This document shows positions 29,185 through 40,442 of a stretch of DNA of 64,000 nt, one piece after another. The notes beneath the pieces are model-generated. The model worked only from the letters and a program-made list of their open reading frames with translations. It made no database searches and was not told the origin of the DNA. Numbering within the stretch: the stretch's first letter is position 1; each line of letters begins with the position of its first letter. Source of the stretch: Auricularia sp. M13 (taxonomy: Eukaryota; Basidiomycota; Agaricomycetes; Auriculariales; Auriculariaceae); contig CM073197.1 in assembly GCA_037042915.1 (NCBI GenBank), forward strand, positions 3,348,001 to 3,412,000, read 5' to 3'. The position numbers were made by a program, and so were the translations under genes.

Positions 29185-31867
29185 AAAACATGGACATTTG
29201 CTTAGACAACCCACATATTTATTATCTAGTATTAGCACTTTTATAGTTGAGAGCAATCGCAGACGCACTGATCTGTATGGATACATACCATATGATACAA
29301 TGATAAAGACTTGGAGTCTCGCTTCTCACACTTTCCAGTCATTCTGGCGAAAGCTCAACTGGTTGTACTTGATCGAGAGAGAGATTGAGCCCGGGAACAC
29401 ATTCTCAAACAATCTCCTCCGTTTTGAGAGTCGCCGGACTAGTAGAGACACAGTACAAAAAACCTGAGATACTGGCATATGCATCATTTCGTCTGCGAGT
29501 TCTGCGAGATTACCCGGTGTCGAACGCGCGCAGGGCCAGACTACTAGTCCCCTGCTCAGACGGTAGAAATGTGGTCGACGACAGAGAGCAGCTGCGTACG
29601 GTCTCCGGCAATAGCGGATGCTGGACAGTCAACACAGACAGGCGCCGGCTAACCACGATTATAAATTTTGCCACAGTATCTGCATCGAGACCCCAAGTGT
29701 CACGGCCGCCGATGCCGCTGTCCCGTAGCTCTAGCTCGCGCAACGCCGGACTCAGACTGGGCCGTGGCCGCCCGCTGGCGGCGTTCTACGGTCGAATTAC
29801 GGTAGAAGAGGTCGTCGACGACGCGTAAGATCAGCTTCTCCGCCGCAGGGAACACGGGCGCCACAGATTGCACCAGCTCCCAATGATTAGTGCCTACTAT
29901 AACTGCACCACCTTTCCAGCTTGCGACCCGGAGATACGCTCCAGCAACCTGCCGGCGGATTCGGGCTTCCCCTGGATAGTCAACGTTCTACCCGTGCGAT
30001 GCGCGCGGATTGTGGTCGCGAATCTAGTGACAACGTATGGAAAGCCGGACTGACCAGCTTCGGATTTGATGCCCAATCGACCGCGGAGCAATCCATCGAG
30101 CATCTTCCGATAGCCGAATCAAAGGCGCAACAATGTGCGTGGAGGTACAGTAATCTGTTACGGCCGCGAGCAAGTCCGTGGGTTCCATCATCGTGCCTCG
30201 ACACCATGCGGCACGGCCTAGCAAGCGCTGGCGCGCTACCTTGAGCTGAATTAAGCTATAATTCTCTATGTAGGCAGCAAGGAGAATCAGGGAGGTGGCA
30301 CACTACTCCGGGTCAAGTACTACAAAGGGACAACTTCACGTTTCATCGCTGGTGCCACGTTTCTTCGAATCTCCATGAACTACTTCAATCTACTAGTACA
30401 GGCTCTTTTCCCAGTTGGGAACTCGGACTGACCTCAATGTACGGTTCTGCATCGGAATTCAGTATTAGGTTTAGGGTGAGATTCTAAGGAGGAATGAACT
30501 CTTAGAAATATATCTAGGATAACAAAGGGCATATTCAGGCAAAACTTTGAGTCTTTCGAGATGCCGTTGTCTGGCACCGTCCAGACCGGGAGATGTTCGG
30601 CGTCTTCCCTCACTCTCCTTTCGACCTCCATGTTATGTAGAATTCTCCAGTGCATTCAATCTCTCTATTTGCTCCATGTCGCGACTTACCGACTTCCTTC
30701 TGACTACTCAAACGCACTGCCGGCCGTCGGAAGCTCGTACACTTCCTGGGAGCCCGACACACATTCGATCGACCGTATGCAGCCGTATGCCCGCCACCAG
30801 GGATTCTCAGACGGTGGCCAGCAGCATCATTGACTATGCAGCGCCAGAATGCCGCTCGTAGTTATAGGCGCGGCCTTCGCTCACCGGCCGAGTACTGTAC
30901 AGTGCACTACTATGCCGCCGTTGCGTCGTCCGGAAACATGTCAGTCCGTCCTGCACTCCGTCGGACACGAAGGTCGGCGACATGCGAAGCTCGCTACCGC
31001 GGCGATTGCCCGATGGCTCTCCATCTCTCCCTGACTTACATGACGACGCCCCCGGGGCAGGCATCTTGAAAATTAACACAGTAACACCTCTGGGTGCATG
31101 CGCGAGGGACTGTTCGACAAGGCCAACTTAGGCGCAGCGCCAGGAACGTACAAACTTCAAAAGCGGACGGTCGTCGACGCTACCGGGAGCGATCAATCTC
31201 AGAACTGCCGCTTTACAGTTCTGGACGGTGCCTCGGCTGCCGCTGGGCATCTGCCTCTGGATGTGACCCCATGACAACGCGAGAATGTGTACCTATGGGC
31301 TCGCAGTTGCAGTTGCTTTGCAAAAAGTACGCAACACTGCAACATATCCGACACTGGGACAACTTGGTAGCCCTGCGGCACGATAAATCTATGCTGGCAC
31401 TGGGATCGTCCTCATCTTTGGAGAGGAAATACTGTACTGTGCGATTGCCGCCACCACCGGCTGCCCTGAACTGAGCAGGATAACTACACCGATACCATCT
31501 TCCTCTGCCTGTGGAAGCAGCTTTCCGATGTGCTCAAAGATGCTCATGCAGGCGCGGAGAAACCGCAGGTTTTCTCCACCTCTGGCTTTATTTCTTGACG
31601 TTGTTAGAAGTCATCCACGTCCGTGATTCAACATACTTCTTATGTAGTGTGTTTCGGCTTTCTTGAGCCGCCGCCAGAGCCCCAGCACTTGGTAAGCCGC
31701 AGCCCGCCCTTGACAATGACAACGATGTCGATATTCCGGAGGTAACTGCACCGCGCTGACCACCGGACATGCTCTCGGCCATAAGGCTTTACCTCCGTTC
31801 ACATTGTTGCGCCAAAGGTTTGTCGCTCGGAAGACACTCGATGGATTGCTCCGGGCTTGATCTTGCA
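29185..31867. other. Degenerate region between gene Y and the F-box gene
   Basis: No intact gene is seen over 2.7 kb. It holds a protein fragment on the minus strand at 29700-29996, a 90-bp inverted repeat with the sequence beside the F-box gene, and short open stretches at 30434-30860 and 31094-31474 that match nothing I know. Confidence 0.5.
29700..29996 (-). pseudogene. C-terminal fragment of a hypothetical protein
   Basis: A frame without stops from about 29990 to a TGA at 29702-29700 reads VDYPGEARIRRQVAGAYLR and later LILRVVDDLFYRN. A TAG lies directly upstream in the same frame. The style is that of the C-terminus of an F-box/LRR-type gene, but no F-box accompanies it. It is probably a relic. 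Confidence 0.35.
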
Positions 31868-31890
31868 TCAGATCCGAAGCTGGTCAGTCC
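30051..31890. repeat. Pair of imperfect inverted repeats, about 90 bp each
   Basis: 30051-30138 and 31793-31890 are reverse complements at about 80% (for example GGACTGACCAGCTTCGGAT against its complement at 31872-31890, and GGCGCAACAATGTG). They are about 1.65 kb apart. The right copy overlaps the last bases of the F-box gene at 31868. Confidence 0.7.
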
Positions 31891-32842
31891 GGCTTTCCAT
31901 AACAACGAGCTCCAGTGGCCCCCGCAGACCGTCCGCATAGCGGCCAGTTATCGACTCGAACATGGCCGGGTGCTCGCTCCACACATTTATCTCAGGGATT
32001 TTTTCCAGATCAAGCAACGCAAGTGTATGTGCCCATTCGACACCTATTGGCCCCAAACTGAGATAATCGAGCGCGAGGGACGCCATGAGCGCAACATCTG
32101 ATTGCGGGGGTGGCGCGTCGTACAGGTTGGTATCCATTTCCAGACGGCGGAGGGCGGGAGTGGCGTAGAGAATGGAAAGCGGCGGTACGCGGTCGGCGGG
32201 ACCAGGGCACGTGAGCTGAAGCCACTGGACCGCAAATGCCGGAATAGCTTGACCAGCGGGCAAGAGCTCAGAGATGGCGCGGGTTATCGAGAGCCGTTTC
32301 AGCAACGGAGCATTCCCCTGGAATATCCTCGAAGGGAAGCCCATAGATTCCAGATATAAAGACGAGATCCCGTAGGTCTTGTGATTGAACTGCACACCGA
32401 AAGAGGAAGAGCGAAGCCTCGGCGCACTGGATTGACAGAACGCGCGTACTATAGCCTCGAAGTTCGAAGCATTAGCCACGTGCTGTAATAAAAGGCTGGT
32501 GCAGCGGGGGATATGCCGCGCGACGTGCGACATAAGAACGCATATCACATGCGGGTCCCAGAGGGCAACGAGGTCCAGGCAGATGTCTTTGTTGCCGTCA
32601 TGGCCCACTTCAAGTTGAGCAAGGAAGAGCTCGAGCGGATTGGCCACGTAAGCATCGTACACGATATGTTTGCTGAAGTCGGGATGGGCACGCGCGAGGG
32701 CGCGCCACCGCGCGCACGTGTGTCCTGGGCCCACGAGAAGCTGCCGGCCTCTGCTATGTAGACTGTGTGACGCAGTGTCAGTAACTTCGCCGAAGATGCG
32801 CAGGAGGAGCTCGGATGGCAGACGAATCGTCAAGTCGGTCAT
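31868..32842 (-). CDS. F-box protein, 324 aa
   Basis: The ATG at 32842 begins MTDLTIRLPSELLLRIFGEV, a clear F-box start; the rest of the box follows (TCARWRALARAHPDF). F-box proteins link substrates to SCF ubiquitin ligases through Skp1. Beyond residue 100 are leucine-rich segments of irregular length (LLKRLSITRA, ALRRLEMDTNLY, LALDYLSLGPIG), as in the expanded Agaricomycete F-box families. No intron is needed. At 324 residues it is shorter than typical members (400-550), and its last codons coincide with the edge of an inverted repeat, so the C-terminus may have been trimmed by rearrangement. The substrate is unknown. Confidence 0.8.
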   Translation of the reverse strand: MTDLTIRLPSELLLRIFGEVTDTASHSLHSRGRQLLVGPGHTCARWRALARAHPDFSKHIVYDAYVANPLELFLAQLEVGHDGNKDICLDLVALWDPHVICVLMSHVARHIPRCTSLLLQHVANASNFEAIVRAFCQSSAPRLRSSSFGVQFNHKTYGISSLYLESMGFPSRIFQGNAPLLKRLSITRAISELLPAGQAIPAFAVQWLQLTCPGPADRVPPLSILYATPALRRLEMDTNLYDAPPPQSDVALMASLALDYLSLGPIGVEWAHTLALLDLEKIPEINVWSEHPAMFESITGRYADGLRGPLELVVMESRTDQLRI

Positions 32843-33510
32843 GAGCGTGTTAAAGCCCAGCGTTAACCCAGCGTGGTTGAGGGGAGAGGCAAAGAAGGTT
32901 GTCGGCGACTGAAAAGTAGCCGCAACATTGTCATATGGAGCCTTCCGAGTCCAAGCCGCGTGTATTCAAATTTCACCACTGGCAGGGCCTCATCTATGAT
33001 GCTGTGCCCATAAGATAGCAGCGACGGGCATCTCACCCTAGGTCTATGTGGGAATTTGCCACTGCCACTGCATCCCAGCCTAAGTATTACCAGGACGTAT
33101 GTCCCTGGTGAACGATTTTCGCAATTGCAAACGTAAGGTTCGACCCACCGCACTGAACATAGTGCCTCTCGAGTAGCCATGGTAGGCTATCCTGTGGCAG
33201 TCGTGTCTCGATCCACCGTGCCATCCTTCGCTAGCTTGCAAAAACACTTAAACTTCTTTATGGCTCACCCGAGCGTTCGGAAGACGAATGCAGCCACACT
33301 GACAGAACAGCCGACGAAAGTCTTCAGATTATTTTGGCCCACGAGTCGGTTGTCACTTCAGAGACTGGGTTGCAGCGAGCGTGTGCAGGCGGATGTTTTG
33401 GCATTGAAGCATAGGGAGGGAGCCTAGCACATAGGACATGCAGGAAGCCACAAAGCGGCGCACGGAACGGAGAAGAAGGCCAGAAGAATATCGTACACCA
33501 CTGTCGTTCT
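32843..33510. other. Intergenic between F-box gene and eL15
   Basis: No gene recognised. It should contain the F-box promoter and the eL15 3' region. Confidence 0.5.
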
Positions 33511-33706
33511 TTACCGGTAACGGCGAAGGGAGAGGGTGTTGTGGCGTTTCCATACCGAGCGGCGGTTCGCGAGGTTGTGCAAATGGCCCTTGCCGAGACC
33601 GCGGTTCTAACAGAAGGCAAGGTGTCAGCCAAATGGTCACCAAGGACTGCGAGCATGGAAAAGCGTGCCTTCTTGCCAGTGGCGGTAAGGCCGCGGGCCT
33701 CGCGAC

Positions 33707-33737
<31 letters not shown>

Positions 33738-33780
33738 GCGCGGGTCGCGCTTGATGGCCTTGTGCGACGGGTCGACGAGA

Positions 33781-33824
<44 letters not shown>

Positions 33825-34239
33825 CGAGTTGAGCACGCGCAGGTTACCGCAGCGGCGGCCGACGCGCTCCTCGGCGAGTGAGCGCAGGCCGCGCTGGGGC
33901 TTCAGGTGGTTGACACCCTGGTGCACGGGCTTGCCGTACGTCGCGCCTGTAAGTCAAATATCTCAGGATTTTCGAAGGCAAAGAATAAAATAGAAAATAT
34001 TGCACACCCTTGGGGACGTGCTTCTTGCGGTTCCCGCGGCGGACGCGGACGCGGTAGATAACGTAGCCCTGCTTCGCCTTGTAGCCCAGGCGGCGGGCCT
34101 TGTCCGGGCGCGACGGGCGCGAGGCGCGGTGGATGACGTTCAGCTGGCGGTACTCCCAGCAGCGCACGCGCATGAGGAAGCGCAGCACATCCGACTGCTT
34201 TTTCTTGTACAGCTCGCTAACGTACTTGTACGCGCCCAT
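33511..34239 (-). CDS. RPL15: 60S ribosomal protein eL15
   Basis: Exons 34239-34008, 33946-33669 and 33606-33511 encode 201 residues; yeast eL15 has 204. The N-terminus [20 protein letters not shown] and the motifs [44 protein letters not shown] and the end [11 protein letters not shown] are those of eL15, a core protein of the large subunit that contacts 28S and 5.8S rRNA. Intron 1 is a 61-nt GT-AG intron splitting the Gly codon of PKGATYGKP. Intron 2 (33668-33607, 62 nt) needs a GC donor: AAG|GCACGC...CTGTTAG|AACCGC joins GLTATGKK to NRGLGKGH as in other species. The gene is intact and is the best conserved in the window. Confidence 0.97.
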
Positions 34240-35294
34240 CTTGTCGTAAAGGGTGGGGTCTTGAGGACGGTCTTGAGGAGGAGGAACGCGCGAACGTCGG
34301 CGCCCGAACGGTTTTGTTGATGATAGCGGAGTTGAACCTAGACAAGGTTTCGACTTGACCTGCCTCCGGCACTTGCCATCCGACCATCAGCATCTCTGCT
34401 GCACACCTCAGGCGTTATTCGAAGATGTAAAAATTGCCTGAGTCGCTTGTGACTGCTTTATTCTCAATTAGACGGCGGCCGGGAATGCGATGATGGGCCC
34501 AGAACGCGCGATTCTAAGGGGTCAGACCATGTTCATTCCCCCCGTCTAGTCATCTGACCTCAACATCTCAGTTCCATTCCTTCCTTCAGCTAGCCTTTTC
34601 ACGAGAAAGTCGTCTGAGCGATGAGGTAGACGCCATTGAGCATCCGACTTGTCGCGACGGGAATTGTACGGACAAACTGGCGCAGCGACTGCAGCTGTGT
34701 GGGACTCTCAGTGTCCTGAATCAACAGCTAAGCGCGGAATGCGCTGCATCTTGCTATGAGAGGCGACCAACGAGCCAATTGAGTGTGACGGAGCAGGGGG
34801 ACTCTTCCCGACATCTGTTTCAATCGGGTTTGCTGACGTGATTCTGCCGCACTGCGACCAAGCTCTGCCCCGCACTTGCGGGGAAGTGAGCTGCGCATGC
34901 ACTGAGTCTGAGGAGGTCTCGTGCGCGCGGGCCTCCCCGCCGCACGTGGCAACGGAGGGCAATGTACCCGAGTCCCTGTCTTGCGACGGAGATGACAAGT
35001 ATGCTCGTCTGCCAGTTCGATTCACTTACTGTTCCGCAAGATAGATGGTGTACTGCAACTCTTTGAGTGACATTTGCTCTAGCTATTGTGTTCGAGGTTG
35101 ATCGGACCGGGAACGCCTGCAGCGCCACTTCGGGTTGACAGGTGACACGATTTCCGAGTCCGCCTGGGACTCCTTGTCCCGCGGCTTTCCCCTCTAACGC
35201 GCACAGTCACGGTAGACCACCTCCCCGCGAGCGGGCGCTGTTCACTCCCCATCTCCATATTTAAACGCGGACCCTCGTCTCGTGCTCGCTGTAC
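34240..35294. other. Divergent intergenic region, eL15 and GH16 promoters
   Basis: No gene recognised in 1.05 kb. A TATTTAAA box at 35258-35265 lies about 30 bp before the GH16 start and probably positions its transcription. A T-rich stretch near the eL15 start was not examined for further sites. Confidence 0.5.
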
Positions 35295-36850
35295 ATGGAC
35301 TGTGGAATGACCCGGCTCGCTTTCGTGCTTTCGCTCGCGCTCGTGCCCTGCGTATTGGCTTCGCGGCCGCTGGTCGGGCGCGCGAACAACATCGCAGAGC
35401 CGACTGTAATATGGGTGCCCCAGGATGTATACAAAGGGGACACTTTCTTCGAGTGCGCTCTCGCCTTTCAGCACGCAGAATTGCCATGCTCACTGCATTT
35501 CCAGCGAATGGGACTTCTTCAGCGACGCAGACCCAACACAGTGAGTACCATTAAACCAGCCATATGCACCGTTGCTTACAACAGCTGGCAGTGGTATGGT
35601 CAAGTGCGCGATTTACCCTGCTACGTGGTCACGCGGCGTGCTGACCGGTGACGCGGGGCTGGCAGCTATTTGCCACGCGAGCGCGCGATGAGCAAGGACA
35701 AGCCGTTTGCGTTCTCCGAGAACGGCCAGGTCGTTATGCGCGTTGACAACTGGACAACGCTGGAACCCGGGCAGTACCGCGACAGGTGCGCGCTGCATGA
35801 CGGCTCTGGCGCTCCCGCTAAGTGACTTCTGCAGTGTTCGAATATCTAGCAAGAAAGTGTACAACTCGGGTCTCTTTATTCTAGACGTTGCACATTCACC
35901 ATACGGCTGCTGTGCGTCGCTCTGTCCGCGGTTCACCATCCGTAGTGTTACTAACGCTCTAGAACAGCGGTATGGCCGGGATACTGGACTCTAGGCATGG
36001 CGAAACAGTGGCCTGGCGCGGGGGAGATCGACATCCTGGAGGGCGTGCATAACAACCAGCACGATCAAGTGACCTGGCACACGGACCCGGGGTGCAACCT
36101 GACCGCGCCGGAGACCAACAAGAACTTCTCGGGCACGGCGATCTCGACGAACTGCTACGCGAACGAGGTCGGCGGGTGCGGGATCGTCGACTGGAGCCGG
36201 GCGTCGTACGGCCCGCTCTTCAACGCGCTCGGCGGCGGCGTGTACGCCATGCGTTGGGACCCCGCCGAGGGCGCGATCGACGTCTGGTTCTTCTACCGCG
36301 CCGCCGTGCCGGGCGACATCACCATCGGCGCGCCCAACCCCACGCGCGAGAACTGGGGCCTGCCCAGCGCCACGCTCACCGATGATGCATGCGACCTGAA
36401 GAAATATTTCATCGACCATGCCATTATTTTCGACATTACGATCTGCGGTGCGTATAGTTTTGTTACAAGTCTGAGCTCGTCGCTTATTTCCTGATAGGTG
36501 ACTGGGTGCGTGCTGCACTTGTGCTTCCCCTTCGGCCAGGGCTGACGATTTCATTCAGGCTGGAGCCAGCTATCAGCAGGATGGCTGCCCCGGACGGTGC
36601 GAAGACCGCGTCATGGACCCAACGAGTTTCGATGTACGTCCCGTCCCGTTCAGCTCCCCTCTCCTCTCTCCCTCTAATCTGCATCATACAGAATGCGTCA
36701 TGGGTGATCAACTCGCTCAGCGTGTACCAGAAAAAGACGATCCAGGGCCGCGTGACGAACGGAGGTGCCAGCACCCTGCCCGGCGCTGCGCTATCGCTCA
36801 GCGTCCTGATGACGCTTCTCTGTGCATCTGTATCAGTTTTCCTGTTCTGA
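35295..36850 (+). CDS. GH16 endo-beta-glucanase, secreted and probably GPI-anchored, 374 aa
   Basis: Nine exons: 35295-35452, 35505-35540, 35592-35603, 35666-35785, 35835-35911, 35968-36447, 36498-36505, 36559-36633 and 36692-36850 (1125 nt). Exons 3 and 7 are 12 and 8 nt long; both are required to restore conserved family motifs (DPTHGMVNYLP; CGDWAGASYQ). The alternative ATG at 35307 gives 370 aa. There is a signal peptide (RLAFVLSLALVPCVLA), the GH16 catalytic motif GEIDILEGVH with its two catalytic Glu, and aromatic substrate-binding stretches (VWPGYWTLGMAKQWP). GH16 enzymes of this fungal type cleave beta-1,3(4)-glucans of the cell wall. A Ser/Gly-poor spacer and a hydrophobic C-terminus (GAALSLSVLMTLLCASVSVF) suggest a GPI anchor. 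N-glycosylation sites include NLT, NFS and NAS. Confidence 0.95.
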
Positions 36851-37170
36851 ACGACTTGGTTTTCTGGGACTGGGATAGGATTACGGTACATAGATGTTGC
36901 TCCCCTGTATCATTATCGCATGATCCACGCATTCTTCACGCTCCCGCAACCTGTTGTATGTGGGCATGATCAGCCGCATTCAAGTTTTTCTACGATTTAT
37001 ACAGCATGTGTTTTACGTTCCTGTTAGGATACAACATTTCAGGATTCAGTTCTATGAGGTGCGTTTGCGAGTGTGCACATCTATAAACTTGCCAGACTAA
37101 ATATGACAATAAATACGTGTGATACAGCATGCCATGGCCAGGGCCCCTTCTTATGCAATGTCCATGCCTT
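36851..37170. other. Convergent intergenic region
   Basis: 3' regions of the GH16 gene (+) and gene Y copy 2 (-); no gene seen. Confidence 0.5.
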
Positions 37171-37860
37171 TTACGCGGTCAGAGGAGAGCACTCATCGCG
37201 CTGCAACCATTTGAAGGCCGCCGCTGCCGCATCCGACAGGTCCACATCCTCGAGACGAAGATATGGCATTGCCCCCTCTATGAGAACCATCTCGTCGTTC
37301 CCGCACACGGCCTTGAGGCTTGAGAACGAGTCGCACGGGTAGTACGAATAAAACCCGCCCTCATCGATGTCCGATTCGCTGGGCACAGAGCTGTTGTCGC
37401 GTTCGAGGATCAATGCCGGCGTGTCGTCATCGTTGTCCGACTCGTCCGTCACGACGTTCATGCTGGACACCATTGATGGGACAGGGCTGACAGAACGGAC
37501 CGACTCGGCGGGCTCGCTTGGCTGGAGGAGGTGAAAGTCCGCGGAGTCGTTGTCCTCCAGCATCGTCGGATAGTCGACATTCGTGCGATCCGAGGATGTG
37601 GAGTAATGGTCGTTGGCATTGCAGGACCTGCCTGTCAACAAAATGGATAGGGCGTCGGAATCTTCTGACTGCCGATCGCAGTGAACGAACAGGGAGGCTC
37701 GAGAGTCATTCCTGAGGTGCGTCGCCTGATTTAACGATTAGCGCTCATCCTGCGAAAGTCGGGAAACAATGGGACTTACGCAGCGAGCCCTCAGAATACG
37801 TTTGGCGCGTAAAACAAGGCGCGCAACACCGGCGAAGCGGAGGGTAGAGGACGACGGCAT
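37171..37860 (-). CDS. Gene Y copy 2, 211 aa, two exons
   Basis: Exons 37860-37780 and 37725-37171 around a 54-nt intron, as in copy 1. It differs from copy 1 by one extra codon and scattered replacements (for example YPTMLEDN against YPMLEDN; NVVTDES against QVVTDES). The N-terminal 27 residues (basic helix) and the C-terminal FKWLQRDECSPLTA are conserved. Function unknown. Confidence 0.7.
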
Positions 37861-38117
37861 GTTATGGATCGGGAGGTGAGTGGCCAAGCCGCGGGTTTGC
37901 GAAGCAGATCGGTGTCGTAGTAGTTGATGATGAATGTCCGTGCGGTGAGCAGGACGTTTTATACGCATTCTCTCCCGGTCCACATTGAAATCTGTTTCGT
38001 CGGCATACAAACTTCCGAGACATGGGCATGATCGATATCCCGGAGGTTGGACGGAACAGCTCAGTCTGAATGTCAACTGGCGTTGAGCAGTGATCAACCC
38101 TCTTCGTTACGGTGAGC

Positions 38118-39896
38118 TTATGGGTGACCTAGTCCTCGGCGACTCTCGCGTCGGACGAGTTTCGTCTCAAATTCGATCTCCTTAACGCCTTCCGGGCACT
38201 GAATAAGCTCAGACGCGATCATGTGGGAATATGAATTCGAAAGCATGTATGTGAGCACAAATGCGACTATATTCACGTGGAGAAGGGCTTGCGCCAAAGC
38301 AAAGCCCAGAAGAACGATCGCGATCTCGCTGCGATTCTTTCCCGTCCGAACCAGCCCGATATCCAGAGGAATACTGGTAGAAATCAGCCAAAAGACGCAC
38401 TGCTCATGATGCCCGGAGCACGCACGGTGTTTCATTCTGAGAGCAAGGTTCCTTGGACTGTAGTACCATATCGAGTGGCTTGAATAATCATCGCGACTCG
38501 GAGCTATTCGCGACGCCTGACTCGTGCATGAAGATTCCTGCTCAGAGCTGAGGTCCGCGCTCGGTGTATCCGTCGCGGCTGAGCAAGCGGAAGAGGCCGG
38601 CGGTTCGAGTATCGGCTGCGACGTCAATGACTCGTGAGCAAGAGGAATGTTGTCCTGCACGTCCGCTTCTTCGGAAGAGCGCTGTTCATGAGGTTCGGCA
38701 ATGGGGTTGGCCGGCGCTGGCTGCTCCATGCTATCGGCAGCCATTTCTGCAAAAGCACACATATTAGACGTTGCTTCCGTGAAGAGTCAAGACTGCACAC
38801 CGCGTTCGATGCGATGCTCGATTGCATCTTCGGGCCCGATAGAATCATCGTCAATGACAATAGCACTTGAATTCAAGTCAGAAAAGACACAGGACGGGAA
38901 AATAAATGCTCTACTAACTCATTATCATCATCGTCGGACGGAGGCGCGTCCGCTCCTGCGGTACCCTCGAGCCAAGCGGTAGTTTGAGGCTTCTTCGACA
39001 TAAGAGCTGCTATCGTGCGCTGTGCCCATTCCTCTTCGATCCTACAAACGTTCAGATGTTGAGAATAGGAAAATAAAAGAAAGGAAGACGTACTCTCCGA
39101 GACGCCTCAGACCCTTGCTAAAGTCTTCCGGTCGACAAAGCTGATCAGCGGCGCTGATTTGGACCCACATCTGCACGTATACATTCACAGTCGGTGTACC
39201 GTCCGAAAAGAGGCCGGGAAAGTTCTCTCGTAGGTCATCCCCTTGGTTCACCGGTGCGTTAGGTTCGTGCTCAACCACCGGCGGAACGGGAAGCACAGGA
39301 GCATCCGGAATGCCGGGCGCTGGCGGAGAAGCAGCCAGAGCGGCCGCGTTCCTGCGCTCGCCGTTTTCTCTGGAGTCGCGTCCTGCTCTTCTCCGGATCT
39401 CGCGAAACAAAGGCTCAGAGAATGACGGACCGGGCGTCCGGTGCTGGTAAATCCGAGAAACTCGTGCTACTAAGGATTTAACTGTGTGGATGTAGCAGTC
39501 ATCCCAAGGCAGCGGATAGGATGGTTGAACTGCAGGACGGCCCGTCTCCGGATGAGGCGGCGCGGGTGCAATTGGCGTCGCGGCCCACGAAGTTGGTGGG
39601 TCGGGCAGACCACGACCGGCCAGTTTGAATTTGAGGCTGAGCTGCATGCCGCCCGCTTTATCAGAGGCGACCATTTCTCCCGGCTTGTAACGTCAAATAG
39701 CGCGCATGAAGCGAATGTAAGTACGCACCAGGAAGACCAAAGCCAGACAGCGCAGTGGCTCCATCTCGGATGCTTGCCGCGTGGCTTCCTCGTCGCAGAG
39801 GTCTGCAACGGATTCGACGGGGTCCAATTCTATAATAACGAAGGTGCCCAGGTTGACTGGATCGTCCCACGCGGATGGATAGTCGATTACCAGCAT
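38118..39896 (-). CDS. Gene X copy 2, 524 aa, five exons, one C-terminal membrane helix
   Basis: Exons 39896-39729, 39683-39094, 39041-38919, 38865-38801 and 38746-38118 join in phase (1575 nt); introns are 45-54 nt. The fourth intron (38800-38747) has a CTAATAT branch motif and TTTTGCAG acceptor. If it were not spliced, the frame would stop at 38787 and the last exon would be a separate gene starting 42 bp further on; the shared splice signals in both copies argue for one gene. Features: N-terminal globular part (MLVIDYPSAWDDPVNLGTF), Pro-rich and charged middle (residues 100-280), Ser/Glu-rich linker, then IAIVLLGFALAQALLHVNIVAFVLTYML as one membrane helix and a charged 45-residue tail. There is no signal peptide. 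No family is recognised. Confidence 0.75.
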
Positions 39897-40442
39897 GATT
39901 GTAGAAGGCAGAGCAAGAGATGCGTGAGCACGATGGCGGACTTTGAATCGCGTCAAGCTAGATTCCTATTGTAACCACCAAGTGCCTCCGGCCGATGGCA
40001 GTTTGCCCAAACAAGGCGAGAACAAGGCAACCCACACCAGCGATGTAGTGTGCATCGCGCTCGGATCCTTGGAATCGCCGTCACGTGGTCACCGGCTTGT
40101 TCTCGTTGTTCTTCCGTCATGCTTCGTCAGTCCATCGTTCCGGACAGCAGGTTACAATGGAGCCATTGTAACTGGTCGAGCTTTCCAACTCCAATTCGTG
40201 CCTTGCGAATGTGGCTGTGAGCTCCTTTAGCCTGTGCTGCAGAATAAACTATCAACTGTTATTACGGTTCGACTGACATTGACTTTTTAGTTCCCCCCCC
40301 CGAGAACGCCTGCCGTGCCGCCATAGTGCCAGGATGACGGGTGACACGATTGCAGAGCCCGCCTGGAACTTGGACCCGCCCTAACGCGCGCAGTCAAGGC
40401 TGTAGGCCGCCACTTCTCCGCGAGTAAAGTATCTGCTATAAT
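39897..40442. other. Upstream region of gene X copy 2
   Basis: Bases up to about 40180 match the region upstream of copy 1. Beyond that no similarity or gene is seen; a C9 run occurs at about 40294-40302. Confidence 0.5.
40152..40171. promoter_or_regulatory. Near-palindrome upstream of gene X, copy 2
   Basis: TTACAATGGAGCCATTGTAA, the counterpart of 18352-18371 (reverse complement identical). See that entry. Confidence 0.5.

Larger units (their letters stand above)
18340..29200 (+). repeat. Left arm of the X-Y inverted duplication
   Basis: Bases 18340-18698 plus 26536-29200 match 40180-37160 on the opposite strand, gene for gene and including introns and upstream sequence. The 7.8-kb copia element lies inside this arm only. 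The unbroken arm would be about 3.0 kb. The arms are about 8 kb apart and enclose F-box, eL15 and GH16 genes. Confidence 0.88.
37160..40180 (-). repeat. Right arm of the X-Y inverted duplication
   Basis: Matches 18340-18698 and 26536-29200 in opposite orientation. It keeps both genes, all introns at equal positions, and the near-palindrome upstream of gene X. It is uninterrupted by mobile DNA. Confidence 0.9.
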
